Of a DNA stretch of 33,638 nucleotides, positions 15,122 to 24,686 are shown piece after piece. The notes below the pieces were generated by a model, which saw only the letters and a program-made list of their open reading frames with translations, was not told the DNA's origin and did no database searches. The translations under genes and the position numbers were made by a program. Source of the stretch: an uncultured Desulfovibrio sp. (lineage in GTDB: Bacteria > Desulfobacterota > Desulfovibrionia > Desulfovibrionales > Desulfovibrionaceae); contig CALUWU010000147.1 of NCBI GenBank assembly GCA_944324555.1, positions 1-33,638 of the forward strand. Direction: 5' to 3'. How positions within the stretch are numbered: position 1 is the stretch's first letter; the number at the start of each line of letters is the position of its first letter.

Positions 15122-15625
15122 CTAGGAATGGGCGTTGTGCTTGAAAGCCTCGCGAAACAACGGGGTGAGCGCGTCGTAGGTCTCCAGCAGATGCTGCGGT
15201 ATGGTGCGAACCTCATCCAGAACCGCCATAAAGGACGAATCCCCGTTCCAGCGCGGGACGAGATGAAAGTGCAGATGTTCCCTGATGCCTGCGCCGGCGG
15301 CTTCTCCCTGATTCAGACCGACGTTGATGCCTTCGCAATGAAAGTGTTCCTGCAGGATAGGCATGCAGGCTTGCATGATGTCCATGACGTCATGCGCCTC
15401 TTCCCGCGTCAGGTCGGCCAGCGCCATGACGTGCCTGTAGGGGCAGACAAGGAGATGACCGTTGGCGTAGGGAAATTTGTTCATGACCACAAAGGCGTGG
15501 GTTCCCCTGTGCAGAATGAGGCGTTCCCGATCTTCCTGTTGTCCCTCGGGAAGACAGAAAACGCAACTGTCCGGCTTGGGGCCCAGAATATACTGTATGC
15601 GCCACGGCGCCCAAAGTTGTTTCAT
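15122..15625 (-). CDS. HIT family nucleotide hydrolase/phosphorylase-like protein
   Basis: A 167-residue protein. The histidine triad is HLHFHLVP in REHLHFHLVPRWNGD, the catalytic loop for nucleoside-phosphate bond cleavage. An N-terminal CVFC pair resembles the zinc-binding pair of Fhit/Ap4A-type HIT proteins. MKQLWAPWRIQYILGPKPD is a common start in this group, so the ATG at 15623-15625 is chosen; an ATG four codons upstream is the alternative. Neither has an SD, and a promoter-like pair at 15633-15661 sits so close that the message may be leaderless. The natural substrate (Ap4A, AMP-lysine or another) cannot be told. Confidence 0.9.
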   Translation of the reverse strand: MKQLWAPWRIQYILGPKPDSCVFCLPEGQQEDRERLILHRGTHAFVVMNKFPYANGHLLVCPYRHVMALADLTREEAHDVMDIMQACMPILQEHFHCEGINVGLNQGEAAGAGIREHLHFHLVPRWNGDSSFMAVLDEVRTIPQHLLETYDALTPLFREAFKHNAHS

Positions 15626-15632
15626 GGCATTG

Positions 15633-15661
15633 ACCATACACGGGTTCAAAAGTGAGGGCAA
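15633..15661 (-). promoter_or_regulatory. Possible promoter directly abutting the HIT gene
   Basis: On the minus strand TTGCCC (15656-15661) is followed after 17 bases by TATGGT (15633-15638). Seven bases after that hexamer comes the HIT ATG, so the start point would fall at or beside the start codon. The hexamers are only moderate matches. Confidence 0.35.
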
Positions 15662-15782
15662 GGGCAGAAAGACTCCCGGCCTTTCCGCCGTTGTCGCGCG
15701 GGGAAGGAGACCGGGAAAACGGCTCTTGCGGACGGGATTCCCGGCCTGTTCTCCGCGTCCGTTCCCGGAGGAGGTTCGGAAA

Positions 15783-15809
15783 CGGAGAGCCGCCGGGGGC
15801 GGCTCTCCG
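15783..15809 (-). terminator. Intrinsic terminator of the glpABC operon
   Basis: A 12-bp perfect stem CGGAGAGCCGCC/GGCGGCTCTCCG has a 3-base loop. Read on the minus strand it is followed by TTTCC. It lies 24 bases after the glpC stop. Confidence 0.7.
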
Positions 15810-15833
15810 AACGGGAGTTTTCGGCCGGGAGCG

Positions 15834-17036
15834 TCAGGCCCTTTTTTCCAGAACGCGCCGCAGCAGCGAAACCGGGTGCAGGCTCGGCCTGTTCGCGCCG
15901 TGGACGAGCTGAATGCGGCAGGTGCCGCATTCGGAGCAGGACAGATCCGCGCCGCTGCGCCGCACCTTGTCGAAGAGGGGGGCCCCAACGGTCATGGCGA
16001 CGTCGTATTTTTCCTTCTTGAAACCGTAGCTGCCCGAGATGCCGCAGCATCCGGCGTCGGCGTTGTCGACGCGGAGGCCGGGAAGCAGCCGCAGCAGTTC
16101 GTAGCCCGGCAGGCCGCCGCCCTGCGCGCGCAGATGGCAGGGAGCATGATAGATGATCCGCTCCGCGACCTCGTTTTCGGGCGTCAGCGACAGTTCGCCG
16201 CGCTCGACGCAGTCCAGAAGGAAGGCCTGGGCGTCGAGAACCTGCGGTCTGCCGTCCCGGACCAGTTCCGGGAAGAATTCCGGCACGTCCTGATTGTGCA
16301 TGAGGACGCAGCTCGGGCAGGAGGAAATGACGGGAATGCCTTCCGCCCGCATCCGTTGCAGGGCGCGGAGGTTGCGTTTCGCGTTTTTCTCGGCGTCCTT
16401 TCTGAAGCCGTTGGCGATCATGGGCAGGCCGCAGCAGGAAAATTCCTTTGGAATGATCACTTCGTAGCCCGCGCGGTTGAGCGCCCAGACCAGATCGAAA
16501 CCGGTTCCGGGATCATAGATGTCTATGAAGCAGCCGGGAAAGAGCGCGACCTTGCGCGGCTGCATGCCTTGATAGGTTTTGGCCAGACGGTCGCGGAAGC
16601 GTTCGGGCGCAAAGGCCGGCATGGGCGCCCTGGCGGAGATGCCGATCCTGTCCAGCGCCCTGCGCGTCAGCGGGTTGAGCATGCCGAAGTTCTTGAGGCC
16701 GGCGGGCAGCGGACGCAGCAGTCTGGCCAGCAGCTCGCCGTGCCCGAGCACCCAGTCGCGCAGGGCGGGCTTGTGGGCGAGGCAGTATTCGGCGCGGGCC
16801 GTCATGTTGATGGCCGATACCTGCACGCCGTGCGGGCAGGAAATGTCGCAGTTCTTGCAGTTGGAACAGTAGTGCAGCGACGCTTCCTCTCCCAGACCGA
16901 GAAGGCGAAAGCGTTCGTAGGCCGGGCCGACAAGGCGCGGGCCGAGATAGTTGGGCGTCGCCCTGGCTACGGGGCAGTTGACCACGCAGGCGGTGCAGGC
17001 GATGCAGGCATCCGGTGTGGGATGATGTATGCTCAT
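15834..17036 (-). CDS. glpC: GlpC, Fe-S membrane-anchor subunit of anaerobic glycerol-3-phosphate dehydrogenase
   Basis: A 400-residue protein, close to E. coli GlpC. It takes electrons from the GlpAB dimer to the quinone pool at the inner membrane. Two ferredoxin-type clusters are visible: CIACTACVVNCPVA near the N-terminus and CSNCKNCDISCPHG about 50 residues later. Two CCG-type cysteine domains follow, with FPGCFIDIY...CCGLPMIANG and then YHAPCHLRAQG...CCGISGSYGF, and a final CSECGTC. The ATG at 17034-17036 (MSIHHPTPDACIAC) follows AGGGGAC and lies 11 bp after the glpB stop. The frame is open far upstream but only as a shadow of glpB. A terminator follows the gene. Confidence 0.96.
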   Translation of the reverse strand: MSIHHPTPDACIACTACVVNCPVARATPNYLGPRLVGPAYERFRLLGLGEEASLHYCSNCKNCDISCPHGVQVSAINMTARAEYCLAHKPALRDWVLGHGELLARLLRPLPAGLKNFGMLNPLTRRALDRIGISARAPMPAFAPERFRDRLAKTYQGMQPRKVALFPGCFIDIYDPGTGFDLVWALNRAGYEVIIPKEFSCCGLPMIANGFRKDAEKNAKRNLRALQRMRAEGIPVISSCPSCVLMHNQDVPEFFPELVRDGRPQVLDAQAFLLDCVERGELSLTPENEVAERIIYHAPCHLRAQGGGLPGYELLRLLPGLRVDNADAGCCGISGSYGFKKEKYDVAMTVGAPLFDKVRRSGADLSCSECGTCRIQLVHGANRPSLHPVSLLRRVLEKRA

Positions 17037-17047
17037 GGCAAAGTCCC

Positions 17048-18325
17048 CTAGCATTGGGCGCAAGCGGAAAGAGCGGCGCGCCAGGCGGTGGCGACGGCGA
17101 CGCCGTTGCCGCTTTTTTCCGCGGCGAAGTCGTAGCCGCCCACGGAGCGGCCCGCGAAAAAGACGTTGTTCAGCGCGGGCGCGCCGTCCGCGCGCAGCGG
17201 CTGCATGTCGGCGTTGACCATGACGCCGGCGGAGGCGAAGGCGTGACTGCCGAAGATATCCTTGTCGGACCAGTCTTCCGGCCGCTGGGGCAGGGGAGCG
17301 CCGTCGGCCTGAAGCACAGGCAGGCCGAAGACGGCTTCGCGCGCCTCTCCGGGCGAGGACTGGAAGCCGCCGCCCATGAATCCGCCCGTGGCCATGACGA
17401 ACGCCCTGGCCTCGAAGCGGCGGGAGCCGCAGGCCGTTTCCGCGACAAGCGCGCGGCAGCTTCCGCCGTCGCATTCGGCCGCGACCGCGCGGGCGTTTTC
17501 AATCATGTCCACGCCCAGGGAACGCAATTCTTCCAGCAGCGCCGTATACAGGCGCAGTCCGCCCACGCCCGGCGGGAGGGCGGCCATTTCCACCAGCGGA
17601 ACGGGAACGGCGGCGGCAAGGCCTTTCCAGGTCGTGCCGCAGAGGCCGCAGACCGGCGGCAGCAGCACAAGATCGGCGGGCGTCGCGCGCAGGGCCTTGT
17701 GCAGGCCGGAAATCAGCCAGGCCGCGCCTTCGGCGGTTTCCACAAGACGGGCGATGTCCAGGGGCGAAAGATTGCGGTGCGCTCCCGGCATGGGGTTTTC
17801 CAGATGCGTTTCATGCCAGCGGATGCGGGCAGGGTGCGGATAGCGGCGCAGCTGCGCCGTTACCAGCGCCGGATGGCTGTCCTTGAGCCCCCGGATACCG
17901 GCGACAAGGACGGTTTCGGCCGTTTCCAGCCGTTCCGCCTGAAAGGACGGCAGGGTCAGCCAGGTCGGCTTGAGCGTGCCGAGGATGGTCGGCACGCGGC
18001 GGTTGCCCGTCGCGGCGGCGTTCAGCGGCGCGTCGCGCCGCGCGCAGACTTCGCGCAGCAGGCCGAGCGCCGTTTCCACTCCTTCCCGCCCCACGAGCCG
18101 GTAGGGATGACGGGGGGGCAGGGCGTCCAGGGCGTCCAGCGGATTTCCCGCGACGGCCCGGCCGTCGATATAACCGAGAACGTCCACGCAGCCGCTGCCG
18201 ATGTTCAGCGAGCCGCAGCCGCGGGAAAGCAGGGCGACGCGCTTCCCCTGGGAGCGGGCGACGATGGCCGCCGCAAGTCCGGCCATGCCGGAGCCGACGA
18301 CGAGAATATCAGTTGTTCTGCTCAC
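17048..18325 (-). CDS. glpB: GlpB, flavoprotein subunit B of anaerobic glycerol-3-phosphate dehydrogenase
   Basis: A 425-residue protein (E. coli GlpB is about 419). The N-terminal dinucleotide loop is DILVVGSGMAGLAAAIVA, and GlpB-typical RGCGSLNIGSG follows. The C-terminus has the conserved NNVFFAGRSVGGYDFAAEKSGNGVAVATAW. GlpB forms the soluble catalytic dimer with GlpA and probably passes electrons to GlpC. I choose the GTG at 18323-18325 (VSRTTDILVV) because GGAG at 18332-18335 gives six-base spacing. The ATG at 18335-18337 has no SD. Either start overlaps the end of glpA (17 bp with the GTG), so the two are translationally coupled. Confidence 0.93.
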   Translation of the reverse strand: MSRTTDILVVGSGMAGLAAAIVARSQGKRVALLSRGCGSLNIGSGCVDVLGYIDGRAVAGNPLDALDALPPRHPYRLVGREGVETALGLLREVCARRDAPLNAAATGNRRVPTILGTLKPTWLTLPSFQAERLETAETVLVAGIRGLKDSHPALVTAQLRRYPHPARIRWHETHLENPMPGAHRNLSPLDIARLVETAEGAAWLISGLHKALRATPADLVLLPPVCGLCGTTWKGLAAAVPVPLVEMAALPPGVGGLRLYTALLEELRSLGVDMIENARAVAAECDGGSCRALVAETACGSRRFEARAFVMATGGFMGGGFQSSPGEAREAVFGLPVLQADGAPLPQRPEDWSDKDIFGSHAFASAGVMVNADMQPLRADGAPALNNVFFAGRSVGGYDFAAEKSGNGVAVATAWRAALSACAQC

Positions 18326-19916
18326 GGCAGGCTCCATCAAGATTGAGCGTGGCAAGATAGACGGCGCGGCTCAGTTCGCTTTCCTTGAGCTGCGTATCCC
18401 ACAGGGCCGGACGCAGGCCTCGCCAGCGTTCCTGAAGGAAGTTCTGCACGTCGCGGCCGGGAGAAAGGGCGAAGTCCACATGACGTTCCGCCAGCGCCGC
18501 GGCCGCCCGCAGGGTGCAGAACGTGCCCTGACAGGTGCCCATGCCCAGACGGGTGCGCAGGCGCACGTCGTGCAGGGAATGCGTATCCGGGTCCCTGGCC
18601 ACGTATTCGATTTCCGCGGCCGTGACCATTTCGCATTCGCAGAGCATTCCGTTGTCGGCCTCGCCGGCGGTATTCCCCACCACTTCGGCAAAGGCGTCCC
18701 CGAGGCGGTCGGCGACGAGCTTCACGCCGTGCGCGGGGAAGCTGCGCGCCGCCCGTTCGAGCGTTTCGGGAGAGGGATCGGGGATGATCGGCTCTTCCGC
18801 CGTGCGGCAGGGCGTGGTCACGCCCAGACGGCGGCAGACAAGGTCGCTCATGCGTTCGGCCATCAGGCGGTACGTCGTGAGCTTGCCGCCAAAGATGCTG
18901 GCCATGCCCCGCAGGCCCTCGTCCATATGATCCACAATGTGGAAATTGCGGCTCGCGGCGCGTCCGGACGCGTTGCTGGGCGTATAGAGCGGGCGCGTTC
19001 CGGCGAAGGCGCGAAGGATGCGGTAGCTTCGCAGATCGGGGAACAGGGGTTCGCCGATATCCAGCAGGCGCACGACGTCTTCGCTGGTCGGCGCGCTGTC
19101 GGCGGGATCGTCCGTGGGCGTGGACGTGGTGCCGAAAATGGTCACGGAGCCGTGGGGCACGAAGATATCCCCGTCCGAGCTCTTGTGCAGGCGGTTGACC
19201 ACGCGGGACGTGAAGCGGTGATTGAAAACGATGAGCGTGCCCTTGTCCGGCGAAACGCAGACGTCCAGACCGGCCATGCGGGCCACGACGCCCGACCAGG
19301 AACCGGCCGCGTTGACGACATAGTCGCAGGCGATGTTCACGGTTTCGCCGGTCATGCGGTTGCGGGCTTCAACGCCGACGACGCGGCCCTGTTCCGTGCG
19401 TATGGCGGAGACCTCGTGATACGTCAGCGCTTCGCCGCCGTAGCGGCGGGCGCTCAGGGCGTTGTGCCACACGAGGCGGAATCCGTCGACGCAGGAATCG
19501 GGAACGCGATAGACTTCCCGCACGCGCGGCGACAGTCGCGGTTCAAGGCGGCGGGCTTCTTCGGGATCGACGGCTTCCGCCGCGATGCCCGCTTCCCGGC
19601 AGGCCGCGACCCAGCGCGCGGCAAAGGCCGGATCGTCTTCCGGCAGCGCGGCGAAGAATCCTTCCGTCTCTTCCACGCACTGTTTGCCGATGCGGCGCAT
19701 GATAAAGTTTTCTTCAATGCATTCGCGCGCGGATTCAGGGTCGCCCACAGCGTAGCGTGCGCCGCTGTGCAGCAGGCCGTGAAAGCGCGAGCTTGTGCCG
19801 TGGGCGAGGCCGCCCCTTTCCAGAAGGACGGCGTCGACGCCGCGCATGCTCAGATCGCGCAGGATGCCGATGCCCGTCGCGCCGCCGCCGATAATGACTA
19901 CCGAGGTCTGTTTCAC
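18309..19916 (-). CDS. glpA: GlpA, catalytic flavoprotein subunit of anaerobic glycerol-3-phosphate dehydrogenase
   Basis: A 535-residue protein. GlpA oxidises sn-glycerol 3-phosphate to dihydroxyacetone phosphate. The FAD loop is VVIIGGGATGIGILRDLSMRG (about 6-26), followed by SSRFHGLLHSGARYA. FGGKLTTYRLMAERM is the DAO-family signature. The C-terminal part has a BFD-like 2Fe-2S site with CECE and, about 35 residues later, TCQGTFC. The start codon is GTG (19914-19916), with GGAGG at 19921-19925 only four bases away. A 16-codon reading frame ends across this GTG. The gene begins the glpABC operon and is divergent from two HAD phosphatase genes. Confidence 0.96.
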   Translation of the reverse strand: MKQTSVVIIGGGATGIGILRDLSMRGVDAVLLERGGLAHGTSSRFHGLLHSGARYAVGDPESARECIEENFIMRRIGKQCVEETEGFFAALPEDDPAFAARWVAACREAGIAAEAVDPEEARRLEPRLSPRVREVYRVPDSCVDGFRLVWHNALSARRYGGEALTYHEVSAIRTEQGRVVGVEARNRMTGETVNIACDYVVNAAGSWSGVVARMAGLDVCVSPDKGTLIVFNHRFTSRVVNRLHKSSDGDIFVPHGSVTIFGTTSTPTDDPADSAPTSEDVVRLLDIGEPLFPDLRSYRILRAFAGTRPLYTPSNASGRAASRNFHIVDHMDEGLRGMASIFGGKLTTYRLMAERMSDLVCRRLGVTTPCRTAEEPIIPDPSPETLERAARSFPAHGVKLVADRLGDAFAEVVGNTAGEADNGMLCECEMVTAAEIEYVARDPDTHSLHDVRLRTRLGMGTCQGTFCTLRAAAALAERHVDFALSPGRDVQNFLQERWRGLRPALWDTQLKESELSRAVYLATLNLDGACREQNN

Positions 19917-19963
19917 TCTGCCTCCACAATCCCCGCGCCCCTTGCGGCGCGGTTAAAGGGCAT
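19913..19963 (-). CDS. Possible 16-codon leader peptide overlapping the glpA start
   Basis: An ATG (19961-19963) with an excellent AGGAGA SD (19968-19973) opens a frame reading MPFNRAARGAGIVEAE. Its TGA stop (19913-19915) overlaps the glpA GTG by two bases. A 7-bp hairpin CCGCGCC-gcaagg-GGCGCGG lies within it, ahead of the glpA SD. The arrangement suggests translational coupling, or control of glpA by opening the hairpin. It is too short to test by codon bias, and no homolog is known to me. Confidence 0.4.
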   Translation of the reverse strand: MPFNRAARGAGIVEAE

Positions 19964-19972
19964 ATTTTCTCC

Positions 19973-20002
19973 TGTCTACCCGCGCCCATTGAGGACTGTC
20001 AA
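19973..20002 (-). promoter_or_regulatory. Possible promoter of glpABC
   Basis: On the minus strand the perfect -35 TTGACA (19997-20002) is followed after 18 bases by TAGACA (19973-19978), a weak -10. If it is used, transcription begins around 19966. The leader ORF would then lose its SD and glpA would keep a leader of about 50 nt. No operator palindrome was evident. Confidence 0.4.
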
Positions 20003-20009
20003 GACGGGC

Positions 20010-20038
20010 TTGCGTCCGCCCCTTTCCCGTTGTATCAG
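20010..20038 (+). promoter_or_regulatory. Possible promoter of the HAD phosphatase pair
   Basis: TTGCGT (20010-20015) and TATCAG (20033-20038) are spaced by 17 bases and read away from glpA. The match is moderate. It would give a leader of about 60 nt before the ATG at 20108. Confidence 0.35.
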
Positions 20039-20107
20039 CAGTCTGGTCGCAAGAACCATGATAATGCAAGCGTCGCGGAGTCGGCGCGGTATGCGGGAGC
20101 TACGCGA

Positions 20108-20902
20108 ATGGTCAGAAAACGCTGTTACGTCCTTGATATGGACGGAACCATCTACCTCGGTTCCATACCGATTGCCGGCGCTGTTGATTTTGTGCGCCGT
20201 CACTGGAACGACGCGGATTTCTACTTTCTCAGCAACAATACTTCGAAATCGCCGTCGACCTATATCCGCAAGCTGAACGGCATGGGCATCGCCGCCCGGC
20301 CCGAACAGCTGCTGTCGCCGGCGACGCCGCTGACGGCCTTTCTCCGGCGTGAGGGCATAACGTCCGCCTATATCGTCGGCAATACGGACTTTCGCGGCCA
20401 GATGCGCGAGGTTATGCCGGAGCTGCGTCAGGCGGGCGAGGACGGCCCGGCGGAAGCGGTCATCTTGGCCTACGACACGGAACTGACCTATGCCAAGCTG
20501 GCGCGCTCGGCCCTGCTGCTGCAACAGCCGGGCGTCCGCTTCCTGGCGACGCATCCCGATCTTGTCTGCCCCTCGCCGGAAGGACCCCTGCCCGACGTCG
20601 GCAGCATGCTCGGGCTGTACAAGATTGCCACGGGCAGGGAGCCGGAGCGCATCTTTGGCAAGCCCGATCCCGTCCTGCTCTCGCCGCTGCTGCAACGCTA
20701 TGACAAGGATGAAATGATCATGGTCGGGGACAGGCTCTCCACGGACAAGAAGCTGGCGGAAAATGCGGGCATCGACTTTCTGCTTGTCCTGAGCGGGGAG
20801 GCCCGGCGCGAAGACCTCGCCGGTCTTGAGCGGCAGCCCGCCTACGTCTGCGAGGACCTTGGCGGGTTCGAGCGCTATCTTGCGGAGGAGAACGGCCGGT
20901 GA
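20108..20902 (+). CDS. HAD-IIA (NagD/AraL/PGP-type) sugar-phosphate phosphatase
   Basis: A 264-residue HAD hydrolase. Motif I is YVLDMDGTIYLG with nucleophile D10 and acid/base D12. Motif II is FLSNNTSKSP, motif III the Lys of IFGKPDP, and motif IV MVGDRLSTD. The spacing puts the cap between motifs II and III (type C2), as in NagD, AraL and the mammalian phosphoglycolate/glycerol-3-phosphate phosphatase. GGGAG at 20095-20099 supports the ATG at 20108 over an ATG 26 codons upstream. The next HAD gene overlaps it by four bases. Being divergent from glpABC, it may act on glycerol 3-phosphate or a related triose phosphate; this is inferred from position. Confidence 0.88.
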   Translation: MVRKRCYVLDMDGTIYLGSIPIAGAVDFVRRHWNDADFYFLSNNTSKSPSTYIRKLNGMGIAARPEQLLSPATPLTAFLRREGITSAYIVGNTDFRGQMREVMPELRQAGEDGPAEAVILAYDTELTYAKLARSALLLQQPGVRFLATHPDLVCPSPEGPLPDVGSMLGLYKIATGREPERIFGKPDPVLLSPLLQRYDKDEMIMVGDRLSTDKKLAENAGIDFLLVLSGEARREDLAGLERQPAYVCEDLGGFERYLAEENGR

Positions 20903-21537
20903 GGGAACACGTTTTCTTTGATCTGGACGGCACGCTGACCGATTCGGCGCCGGGTATCCTCAATTCCCTGCGGCATGCCTTCGCCGGCTTCGGCCTCGCG
21001 CCGTCCGAGGAGGTTCTTCGCTCCTATATCGGGCCGCCGCTGCGGGAAAGTTTCGCCCGGCATTTTTCCTCCGCCGCCGACGTGGAGAAGGCCGTAAGGC
21101 TCTACCGCGTTTACTTCAAGGATCGGGGCATCTTTGAAAACGCCGTATACCCCGGCATTGAGGATATGCTGCGCCGCCTTGCCGGGGAGCGCCGGCTCTA
21201 TCTGGCGACGTCCAAGCCGGAAGTCTTCGCCCTGCGGATCATGGAGCATTTCGGGCTGAGTCCCTTCTTTACGGGCATCCACGGCGCGGAGCTTGAAGGC
21301 CCCCGGCACGACAAGGCCGACGTCCTGCGCCACGGGCTTGCCTGTCACGCGATTTCTCCCGCCGCCGCCGTCATGACGGGCGATCGGCGGCACGACGTGG
21401 AAGGCGCGCGCGCCGCGGGGCTGCCCTGCATCGGCGCGGCCTACGGTTACGGCGGCCGCGCCGAACTGGAAAGGGCCGGCGCCGCCGTCGTCGTCGACGA
21501 CGTTCCTTCGCTGGAGCGGGCGCTGCGGGAATTCTGA
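20899..21537 (+). CDS. HAD-IA phosphatase, phosphoglycolate phosphatase-like
   Basis: A 212-residue HAD protein of subfamily IA. Motif I is VFFDLDGTLTDSAPGI, followed by a helical C1 cap with the SYIGPPLRESF motif typical of Gph/PpaX-like enzymes. Motif II is YLATSKPEVFA and motif IV VMTGDRRHDVEGARAAG. The start is GTG at 20899-20901, which shares bases with the TGA of the preceding gene. GGAGGAG lies about eight bases upstream, so translation is coupled. The substrate is unknown; phosphoglycolate, PPi or nucleotides are all possible in this family. The nitroreductase follows after 64 bp. Confidence 0.88.
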   Translation: MREHVFFDLDGTLTDSAPGILNSLRHAFAGFGLAPSEEVLRSYIGPPLRESFARHFSSAADVEKAVRLYRVYFKDRGIFENAVYPGIEDMLRRLAGERRLYLATSKPEVFALRIMEHFGLSPFFTGIHGAELEGPRHDKADVLRHGLACHAISPAAAVMTGDRRHDVEGARAAGLPCIGAAYGYGGRAELERAGAAVVVDDVPSLERALREF

Positions 21538-21601
21538 GACCGATCTTTTCCGGCTCGCCGCCCCCGGACGCGGGGCGCAACAAGAAACAGGGAGGGCAAT
21601 C

Positions 21602-22105
21602 ATGGATGCTCTTGAAACGCTGTTCACCCGCCGCAGCATCCGCAAGTATACGGAACAGCCCGTTGCGGACGCCGACGTGGAAACCATGCTCAGGGCGGCC
21701 ATGCTGGCGCCCAGCGCGAACAACAGGCAGCCGTGGCAGTTCATCGTCGTGCGGGAGCGGGAACGGCTGAAGGCCGTCGCCGGCATGCATCCCTACGGCG
21801 AGATGGCCGCTCAGGCGCAGCTGGCCATTATCGTCTGCGGCGAAGCCGCCGAACCCGGATACTGGATTCAGGACTGCGCCGCCGCCACGGAGAATCTGCT
21901 GCTGGCCGCCCGCGCGCTCGGTATCGGCAGCGTCTGGTGCGGCCTGCATCCGCGCGAGGAGCGCAAGACGCCCTTCAAGGAATGCTTTAATATTCCGGAC
22001 GGCATCGAACCCTTTGCGATGGTCGTGCTGGGCTACCCTGCTCAACCGTTTTCGGAAGCCGGCAAGCGCGTGCAGCCCGCAAAGATTCACCGCGAGCGGT
22101 GGTAG
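21602..22105 (+). CDS. Nitroreductase family FMN oxidoreductase
   Basis: A 167-residue nitroreductase-like protein. The FMN-phosphate motif is TRRSIRKYTEQPV (9-21), and LAPSANNRQPWQFIVV contains the conserved S-x-N-x-Q-P-W. GIGSVWCGLHP and the C-terminal LGYPAQ...KIHRERW match the short anaerobe-type members. Such enzymes act as NAD(P)H-dependent flavin dimers; the substrate cannot be predicted. A GGGAGG SD lies about ten bases before the ATG. It may share the HAD transcript. A short terminator follows at once. Confidence 0.9.
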   Translation: MDALETLFTRRSIRKYTEQPVADADVETMLRAAMLAPSANNRQPWQFIVVRERERLKAVAGMHPYGEMAAQAQLAIIVCGEAAEPGYWIQDCAAATENLLLAARALGIGSVWCGLHPREERKTPFKECFNIPDGIEPFAMVVLGYPAQPFSEAGKRVQPAKIHRERW

Positions 22106-22106
22106 C

Positions 22107-22123
22107 CGCCGGAACGGCGTTTT
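22107..22123 (+). terminator. Short intrinsic terminator after the nitroreductase gene
   Basis: CGCCG-gaa-CGGCG is followed by TTTTCC and begins one base after the stop codon. The stem is short (5 bp) but GC-rich. Confidence 0.5.
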
Positions 22124-22160
22124 CCCGCGTCCGCGCCGTTTCTCCGCCGGGCAGAGAACT

Positions 22161-22282
22161 CTTCACCCTTGAAAAAAAGTGAAGCGAGAGGCGGCGGCGC
22201 GCCGTCCGGCCCGAGCGGAAAAAACGCATTTTTCCGCGAAACGATCAAACCGTATGGGTTGAAACGCAGCGCGTTTCAAACT
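22161..22282 (-). repeat. Mosaic intergenic repeat, copy C (between convergent nitroreductase and gdhA)
   Basis: It has the same series of hairpins as 3717-3850: CTTCAC/GTGAAG (22161-22184), GAGGCGGCG, GCGGAAAAA/TTTTTCCGC (22215-22237), CGAAACGATC, the CCGTATGG block and a GAAACGC/GCGTTTC stem (to about 22281). It differs from copy D by scattered substitutions, often paired across stems, so the stems are kept. No gene is seen in the 22106-22446 gap. Confidence 0.75.
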
Positions 22283-22311
22283 GAAAACGCCCAGTAGAGA
22301 ACAGAGGCAGC

Positions 22312-22347
22312 AAAAAAGCCGGAGTCTCCTTGCGAGGCTCCGGCTTT
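22312..22347 (-). terminator. Intrinsic terminator downstream of gdhA
   Basis: AAAGCCGGAG (22315-22324) pairs with CTCCGGCTTT (22338-22347), and the stem can extend inward. Read on the minus strand the stem is followed by TTTTTTG, a proper U-tract. It lies about 100 bases after the gdhA stop. Confidence 0.85.
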
Positions 22348-22386
22348 CGTCGTCTGTGAAGCCGCCCTTTAAATGCTCAAGGGCGC

Positions 22387-22431
22387 GCGGGAAAGGAAGA
22401 AGCTCCCCAAGGGGAGACCCTCCTTTCCCGC
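22387..22431. other. Two-part hairpin in the gdhA 3' untranslated region
   Basis: The outer arms GCGGGAAAGGA (22387-22397) and TCCTTTCCCGC (22421-22431) are perfect. They enclose an inner CTCCCC-aa-GGGGAG stem. It lies between the gdhA stop and its terminator and may protect the 3' end of the message. Confidence 0.55.
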
Positions 22432-22446
22432 GGAAAGGGACGTCCG

Positions 22447-24454
<2,008 letters not shown>

Positions 24455-24544
24455 GGCGTCAACTGATGAGGGGTGACACGGCAGATTTTTTCCTGTCGAG
24501 GCTGGGCCGCGACGGCGTTGCGCCGTCTCTATTCCGTCTATGTT

Positions 24545-24573
24545 TGATTACGCAGTCAGCCAAACCAAGTCAA
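24545..24573 (-). promoter_or_regulatory. Predicted sigma70 promoter of the tetR gene (possibly also gdhA)
   Basis: On the minus strand TTGACT (24568-24573) is followed after exactly 17 bases by TAATCA (24545-24550). A weak dyad TTTG...CAAA spans the spacer and -10 and could be a TetR operator, but only some positions are symmetric. The leader would be about 85 nt. Confidence 0.55.
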
Positions 24574-24686
24574 CCGTCTTGCGAAAAATTTCCTCATCAG
24601 TTTTCGCCGGCTTCGGGAAAGGGAGGCGCCTTGCGCGCGGCGGCCCAGGGCATCCCTCCCCCTCCCGGAAAACGGCCGGCCCGTCC

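Noticed and set aside
13493..15655. A 720-codon plus-strand open frame
   Set aside because: It runs antisense across mutS, the lapA-like gene and the HIT gene, all of which have convincing motifs. The translation shows no family match.
15646..16050. A 134-codon minus-strand frame beyond the HIT gene
   Set aside because: It overlaps the end of glpC and its terminator, is Arg/Pro-rich and has no SD, consistent with a shadow.
18326..18337. ATG start for glpB at 18335-18337
   Set aside because: It has no SD, whereas the GTG at 18323-18325 has GGAG at six-base spacing and gives the usual GlpB length. The difference is only four codons.
24545..24573. TetR operator over the tetR promoter
   Set aside because: The dyad TTTG...CAAA is symmetric at fewer than half of its positions, so it is kept only as a remark.
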